Assembly (NCBI GenBank): GCA_903875455.1
Contig: CAIQWF010000169.1
Coordinates: 1 to 46,479, forward strand
Direction: 5' to 3'
DNA from: an uncultured Pseudomonadota bacterium
Lineage (GTDB): Bacteria; Pseudomonadota; Gammaproteobacteria; Methylococcales; Methylomonadaceae
DNA: 46,479 nucleotides
In this document: one piece after another, positions 42,449 to 46,479 of the stretch
How positions within the stretch are numbered: position 1 is the stretch's first letter
How the letters are laid out: every line of letters begins with the position of its first letter
Notes under the pieces: model-generated
Told to the model about the DNA's origin: nothing
The model's input: the letters and a program-made list of their open reading frames with translations, nothing else
The model's database searches: none
Program-made: the position numbers and the translations under genes

Positions 42449-43162
42449 ACTGGCCTGATAATGCAACGACTCCTTATAAGCCTCAAACGCCTGCCGCTCC
42501 TCTTCAGAACACTTTAAATAATCCAGCGTTTCTCTAGCCTTTTCCAACCCCTTGGCCTGAAAATCATCCCTGATTTCCTCATTCTTCAAAAAATAAATCC
42601 ACTGGTCTAAAGAATCCTTCGCCACATCATTAAAACTGTTGATACGGATTAAATAATACTCAGGATAAATATCCTCGATTTCATCGGTTTTATATAACTC
42701 CGCCTGCGCCGAATCGAGTTTCAACTGACTGTAATTGTGCAAGCCGATAAACGAAGTCGTACCTTTATAAATATAATCATCGCCTACACCCAAATCGAAA
42801 TACAGAATATTGATGGAAATCACCTTGACGATTTTGGCATACGCCTCGCTCTCCTTGATATGCTCCACAATCACTTTCGAGGAGCCGTACAACATACGCT
42901 GCAAATAGTCCAGTTCTCGGCTGTATTGAATTTCAATCAAAATAATCTCGTCTTTGGAGTTTTTCACCTTGATATCCAACCGGTTGAACTTGTCATCAAA
43001 GCCGGTTTTATTGCTTTCCGACTCCAGAATTTCACTGATTGTTATATCGTCAAACAACAACTCACTTAAGAAACCTTCCAAAACCTCAAAGTTGGCTTTA
43101 CTGCGCAAAATTTTCTTGATTGCCCAGTCAAAACTGATGAGTTTTCGTGGTTTGTTTGCCAT
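42263..43162 (-). CDS. Rpn/PDDEXK_2 family nuclease between two CHAT genes
   Basis: This 299-residue protein belongs to the Rpn/PD-(D/E)XK transposase-associated nuclease group (PDDEXK_2 type). The start MANKPRKLISFDWAIKKILRS and the domain with FDDKFNRLDIKVKN and IILIEIQYSRELDYLQRMLYGSS carry the active-site D63 and E77-x-Q79. A C-terminal tail GKTEGIEEGKKAEKMAIARKMLLKNSDIELI, also typical, probably mediates oligomerisation. E. coli Rpn proteins cut DNA and promote RecA-independent recombination, and some act in phage defence with an internally encoded inhibitor. It starts 12 bp after the first CHAT gene (AGGAGAAA ribosome site) and ends in an ATGA overlap with the second. It has no signal peptide, so it should be cytoplasmic, unlike its neighbours. 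Confidence 0.9.
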   Translation of the reverse strand: MANKPRKLISFDWAIKKILRSKANFEVLEGFLSELLFDDITISEILESESNKTGFDDKFNRLDIKVKNSKDEIILIEIQYSRELDYLQRMLYGSSKVIVEHIKESEAYAKIVKVISINILYFDLGVGDDYIYKGTTSFIGLHNYSQLKLDSAQAELYKTDEIEDIYPEYYLIRINSFNDVAKDSLDQWIYFLKNEEIRDDFQAKGLEKARETLDYLKCSEEERQAFEAYKESLHYQASMYESTYVIGKTEGIEEGKKAEKMAIARKMLLKNSDIELIMELTSLTEVEIENLRLNWGNGQ

Positions 43163-43174
43163 ATTTTTCTCCTG

Positions 43175-46100
43175 TTAAATTCCCGTGACCGTAAACGCCG
43201 CCCAGAAAAACGGGTCTTGCAAGGTTTTATCGTTGATGAATTTCAACTGTGTTTTTTGCAGAGCCTGTTGCGGTGAATCGCCGTTTAAAACCAGCGTGTA
43301 AAACGTCTGCATAAACTGTTTGGTTTGCTCATCAGCGACAGTCCACAAGGTTGAAAGCACGTTTTTTGCGCCCGCTTCCTGAAAGGCTCGGTTTAAACTA
43401 TAAACGCCTTCACCGACCTGAATGTCACCGACGCCGGTTTCACAGGCGGAGAGCGTGACTAAATCCGTACCCTCCAAATTCAAAGCCAACACTTCCAAAG
43501 CAGTCAAAATCCCGTCTGTACCATCAGCCTGTTTTTGGCCTTTTATGCCAAAGTTTGCCCCCGTTAAAGCCAGGCCAGAACGGGTTAAGGGGTTTTCAGT
43601 CTGTTGGCTATCATTTAGCGCTGCGCCTTCTGTTAAGCCGCGCATTCCGGTTTTCTCAGTCGCTGGCGGCAAAATTTCCAGAAAAAAACCGTGTGTGGCG
43701 AAATGCAGAAAACGTGGCGATTTAATCTTGTCAACGCTGGCTTCATTGGCTTGTTGACCTTGAAAAAGCCGGATAGGTTGTTTGGTTTTAATCAGTTCAC
43801 TGAGCGCTTTGCCTTCGGCGGCGGCACCTTCAAGCGGTTCAAAATTAACGTCCTGCTTGTTTTTTACCACGCTGCGTGTCGGCGTAGTGCGGGTTTTATC
43901 CTCTTTGTTGCCAAAAACAGGCGCAGCAAAAATAACCGAGTCGTTGGTTTTTGCCTGCAAGGGAGGCAACACAATGTCTCTGGCTGAAGATAATAAAGTG
44001 ATTTGCTGTTTTTCGGCCAAATAATGGCCTTGTTCATCCTGCAAGGATTTAAAAGGGAACAGGTGCAAAATGCCGTCAGGTATCAGATAAACCTGTTTTT
44101 TGCTGGCGATATAAGGCAGTAATGGTTGCCAGATTAATTGATACAGTTTTTGACTGACCGGTTTTAAAACCTCTTCACGGTTTGCCAGTTGTCCTTGCGG
44201 GGTCGGTAAAATGGTTTGCCGGTAAGATTTAATCGCTTCATTAACCGGTGCCAACTCGCCCAGCTTGATTAGTTTAATGCCGCTGTCTTTATTGACGATT
44301 AAGGCGATTAACTGCTCCGATTTATAACGCTGGCTTTTAAAATCCGCTTCGGTGTAAATCAGAAAATCCACTACCGCCTGCTTGGCGTTAAGCTTTTCCA
44401 GCACGTTTTCAGGCTTCACTTCCGATTCACTGCGTTTAAAACCTGCAACTTTCTGGCTTAACTGCATTTCCAGCGTGTTGATTTTGTCCTCCAACGCTTG
44501 CGTTTTGTCCTTTTCTGCATTGCCCGACAATGCCAGTGACGATAATTGCGCTTTTAAGGCGTTAAATTCCTGAGTCTGTTTTTTAATGGCAGGATTGGCA
44601 CTTTGTTTAGCCAACGCGCTGACTTCTGAGGCAATCCGCAGCAACAATCCTTTCCGCGCCAGCGAAAAATAAAACGCTTCGTCCGGTTGATTCGCCAGAG
44701 TATAAAAACTCAGATAATAATCCCGCATCATTTCCTGCTGCTGCAAATAGGCCTGGCGGGTTTTCTCGCCCGCTCCCCACAGCCAGCGTTCCAGCGATTG
44801 ATTGGTCAGGCGCAAACTGCGATGTAGCAACGGCGCGGCGGACGAAAAATTATCCTGTGCGACATAAGCCAGGGCCAGATTGTTTAAACTGTTGGCAACC
44901 GACGGATGTTCTTTGCCGAAAGCTTGCTCATAAATTGCCAGACTGCGACGATAGAGGATTTCTGCCGGTCGAAATTTACCCTGCAACGCTTGCAACGCCG
45001 CCAAATTATTTAAACTGCCCGCCACATCAGGATGTTCTATACCCAGCGTTTTTTCCCGAATCGCCAAACTTTGCTCGTTCAAGGTTTCTGCCTGCGGATA
45101 TTTTCCCTGCTTGCGATACAAAAAGGCCAGATTGTTTAAATCGGTAGCGACGCTTGAGTGTTCTTTACCCAAGATCTGTTCATTGATCGCCAAGCCCTTT
45201 TGCAACAAGGCTTCGGCATCAGCATAACGGCCTTGGGCATCGTAAAGCATGGCCAAATTGGTCAAACTTTCAGCTACCGACAAATGTCGATTGCCCAAAA
45301 CCTGTTCGCGGATGGTTAAACTTTTTTCCAGCAACGGCTGCGCCTGACTGAATTTGCCTTGCGAAAAATACAGCAGCGCCAAATCGTTTAAGCCTTTGGC
45401 GAAACCGGCGGAATCGCTGCCCAAGGTTTTTTCCCGAAGCTCCAGACTGCGCAAATACAACGGTTCGGACTGTTCATATTTGCCCTGTTCCTTGTATAAA
45501 AAAGCGAGGGTAGTGAGATTTTGCGCCACATCGGGGTGATTTTTGCCCAACGCCTGTTCTGCAATCGCCAGACTGCGTTGCAACAAGGTTTCAGCTTCGC
45601 TGTATTTGCCCTGACTTTGATACAGCGAACCGAGATTATTTAGACTGACCACGCTTTCAAAATGATTTTTTCCGAATGCTTGCTGGTAAATGGCCAGACT
45701 GCGTAATAACAGTGACTCAGCCTGGGCATATTTGCCCTGAGTTTGGTAAAGCTGGGCCAGATTGTTTAAATCGGTGGCGACTTGCGGGTTATTTTTGCCG
45801 AGATTTTTTTCATCAATCGCCAGATTGCGCAAGAATAACGGCTCGGCTTGGGCATATTTGCCTTGCTGGTTATAAACTGCGGCCAGATTGTTGAGGTTGA
45901 TGGCAACCAGCGCATGTTCTTTGCCCAAGGCTTTTTCATAAATCGGCAGGCTTTTTGCGAATAACGGCTCAGCTTCTGCATAGCGGCCCTGGTCAAGATA
46001 GAGAATCCCTAAATCATTCAGAGCAGTAGCGAAATTAGGATGATCTTCACCGAATTTTTCTGCCCGCTGTGCCAGGCTTTTTTTCAGCAGCGGTTCGGCT

Positions 46101-46282
46101 TCGGCATATTTTCCGGCCTGATATAACGCTATGCCGGTTTTTTTCAGTAAATCGCCATCTTCAGGATGCAATGCCAAAGCCTGTTGCAGCTGCTGCAAGT
46201 CAGGATTTTCCTCCGCCGCATTCGCCAGATTGCCAGCGGCAACAGTTAAAACGGCCAACAGTGTGATTGTGATTTTATTCAT
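43175..46282 (-). CDS. Secreted TPR-CHAT protease-like protein, first copy
   Basis: The 1035-residue protein begins at ATG 46282 with signal peptide MNKITITLLAVLTVAAGNLANA (cleavage after ANA); AGAGGAAA lies upstream. About 11 TPR units of 42 residues (YxxQGKYAQAEPLxLRSLAI, HPxVAxxLNNLA) span roughly 30-490. A helical linker with a long coiled coil follows, and then the CHAT peptidase domain. H864 (HFATHGFF) and C947 (TLSACETG) form the catalytic pair. A 20-residue insert after the His loop distinguishes it from the second copy. It is the first gene of a three-gene operon with an Rpn-type nuclease and another CHAT gene. Caspase-like proteolysis of an exported or periplasmic target is inferred, not shown. 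Confidence 0.92.
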   Translation of the reverse strand: MNKITITLLAVLTVAAGNLANAAEENPDLQQLQQALALHPEDGDLLKKTGIALYQAGKYAEAEPLLKKSLAQRAEKFGEDHPNFATALNDLGILYLDQGRYAEAEPLFAKSLPIYEKALGKEHALVAINLNNLAAVYNQQGKYAQAEPLFLRNLAIDEKNLGKNNPQVATDLNNLAQLYQTQGKYAQAESLLLRSLAIYQQAFGKNHFESVVSLNNLGSLYQSQGKYSEAETLLQRSLAIAEQALGKNHPDVAQNLTTLAFLYKEQGKYEQSEPLYLRSLELREKTLGSDSAGFAKGLNDLALLYFSQGKFSQAQPLLEKSLTIREQVLGNRHLSVAESLTNLAMLYDAQGRYADAEALLQKGLAINEQILGKEHSSVATDLNNLAFLYRKQGKYPQAETLNEQSLAIREKTLGIEHPDVAGSLNNLAALQALQGKFRPAEILYRRSLAIYEQAFGKEHPSVANSLNNLALAYVAQDNFSSAAPLLHRSLRLTNQSLERWLWGAGEKTRQAYLQQQEMMRDYYLSFYTLANQPDEAFYFSLARKGLLLRIASEVSALAKQSANPAIKKQTQEFNALKAQLSSLALSGNAEKDKTQALEDKINTLEMQLSQKVAGFKRSESEVKPENVLEKLNAKQAVVDFLIYTEADFKSQRYKSEQLIALIVNKDSGIKLIKLGELAPVNEAIKSYRQTILPTPQGQLANREEVLKPVSQKLYQLIWQPLLPYIASKKQVYLIPDGILHLFPFKSLQDEQGHYLAEKQQITLLSSARDIVLPPLQAKTNDSVIFAAPVFGNKEDKTRTTPTRSVVKNKQDVNFEPLEGAAAEGKALSELIKTKQPIRLFQGQQANEASVDKIKSPRFLHFATHGFFLEILPPATEKTGMRGLTEGAALNDSQQTENPLTRSGLALTGANFGIKGQKQADGTDGILTALEVLALNLEGTDLVTLSACETGVGDIQVGEGVYSLNRAFQEAGAKNVLSTLWTVADEQTKQFMQTFYTLVLNGDSPQQALQKTQLKFINDKTLQDPFFWAAFTVTGI
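44830..46170 (-). repeat. TPR-coding repeat array of the first CHAT gene, 126-bp period
   Basis: Eleven 42-codon units are visible as recurring complements of GGCATATTTGCCCTG-like segments, for instance near 45727, 45853 and 45979, spaced 126 bp. Units differ enough to be old. A similar array lies at about 40690-42190 in the second copy. The periodicity is protein-coding and not a CRISPR. Confidence 0.75.
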
Positions 46283-46307
46283 TGCTAGATTATTTCCTCT
46301 GTTGCCA

Positions 46308-46354
46308 ATTGCTTGAGCAATCATTTTTCTAAAAAAACACTCTGTACATGACAA
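46308..46354 (-). promoter_or_regulatory. Candidate promoter and palindrome of the CHAT operon
   Basis: On the minus strand TTGTCA (complement of 46349-46354) and TAGAAA (complement of 46326-46331) are separated by 17 bp, five and four matches to the sigma-70 consensus. Transcription would start near 46319, inside a short palindrome ATTGCTTGAGCAAT (46308-46321) that could be an operator or a 5' stem. The first CHAT ATG is about 37 bp on. Confidence 0.45.
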
Positions 46355-46358
46355 AAAT

Positions 46359-46478
46359 TTAGCTCGGCTCGGACTTCTGGTTAAACGCCAGAAAACAAAA
46401 TAAGGCTTTAATGGTATTCTCAAACGTAAAAATCAACTTAAAAAGAGCGTCATTAATCACATCAAAGCCTTCTCTGAA
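46359..46478 (-). CDS. Possible C-terminal end of an unrecognised gene at the window edge
   Basis: A minus-strand frame open from the edge gives 39 residues (GFDVINDALFKLIFTFENTIKALF and on to KSEPS) before a TAA at 46359-46361. I do not recognise it, and a frame of this length can occur by chance. The sequence would place a same-strand gene about 75 bp upstream of the CHAT operon. Confidence 0.25.
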   Translation of the reverse strand, partial: FREGFDVINDALFKLIFTFENTIKALFCFLAFNQKSEPS

Positions 46479-46479
46479 A

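Noticed and set aside
43175-46282. Regular 126-bp repeats suggestive of a CRISPR or satellite array
   Set aside because: The period equals 42 codons and the units encode TPR motifs in frame; there are no short identical repeats with unique spacers.
39066-46282. A Craspase-like (type III-E CRISPR) locus because of TPR-CHAT proteins
   Set aside because: No gRAMP/Cas7-11 gene, cas1/cas2 or CRISPR array is present, and both CHAT proteins have signal peptides.

Overview
The window looks like chromosomal DNA from a gammaproteobacterium, fairly AT-rich. The homodimeric-type pyruvate dehydrogenase E1 (aceE), the type IV pilus minor-pilin operon, the CRP/Vfr-like regulator, RraA, HslR and Tus proteins all fit this. 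A bacteriohemerythrin, RegB/RegA redox control and TPR-CHAT proteins together suggest a methanotroph-like (Methylococcales-type) relative. That placement is inference only: no marker gene such as pmoA or 16S rRNA is present.

Layout. Positions 1-290 hold the tail of an IS5-like insertion sequence that has cut a UPF0175-type gene lying just downstream of a type I restriction methyltransferase gene (hsdM, minus strand). Next come a zinc-finger/membrane/TPR protein and a rhomboid protease with a helical tail, convergent and overlapping at their stops. From 11.1 kb down to 5.0 kb on the minus strand runs aceE-aceF-regB-regA-tRNA-Arg(CCU) followed by a terminator. A 12-bp hairpin sits between aceF and regB. 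From 11.4 to 16.5 kb (plus) lie a DUF2797 protein and a three-gene phosphorelay: histidine kinase, stand-alone receiver, and receiver-adenylate cyclase. Psd and a Uma2-type protein follow on the minus strand.

From 24.8 down to 18.2 kb is a minor-pilin operon (two tandem FimT/FimU genes, PilW, PilX and a 969-residue PilV), with a PilE-like pilin diverging from it. After a YchJ protein and a CRP-family regulator comes a set of housekeeping genes: bacteriohemerythrin, rraA, ispH, rhodanese, hslR, then tusE/tusB/sugE in the opposite direction. A lipoprotein, an AEC transporter, a NIT/HAMP/PAS histidine kinase and an arsenic operon (arsR-arsC-acr3) follow, then an isolated GspE/PilB-type ATPase.

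The right end (46.3 to 39.1 kb, minus) is the most unusual part. Two large secreted TPR-CHAT proteases flank a PD-(D/E)XK nuclease of the Rpn/PDDEXK_2 group. The three genes are tightly packed (a 12-nt gap, then an ATGA overlap) and have one plausible promoter. The two CHAT domains are almost identical while the TPR arrays have diverged. I regard this CHAT-nuclease-CHAT operon as the best candidate for an undescribed system. Its function cannot be read from sequence alone, and the signal peptides on both proteases make a simple cytoplasmic defence model uncertain.
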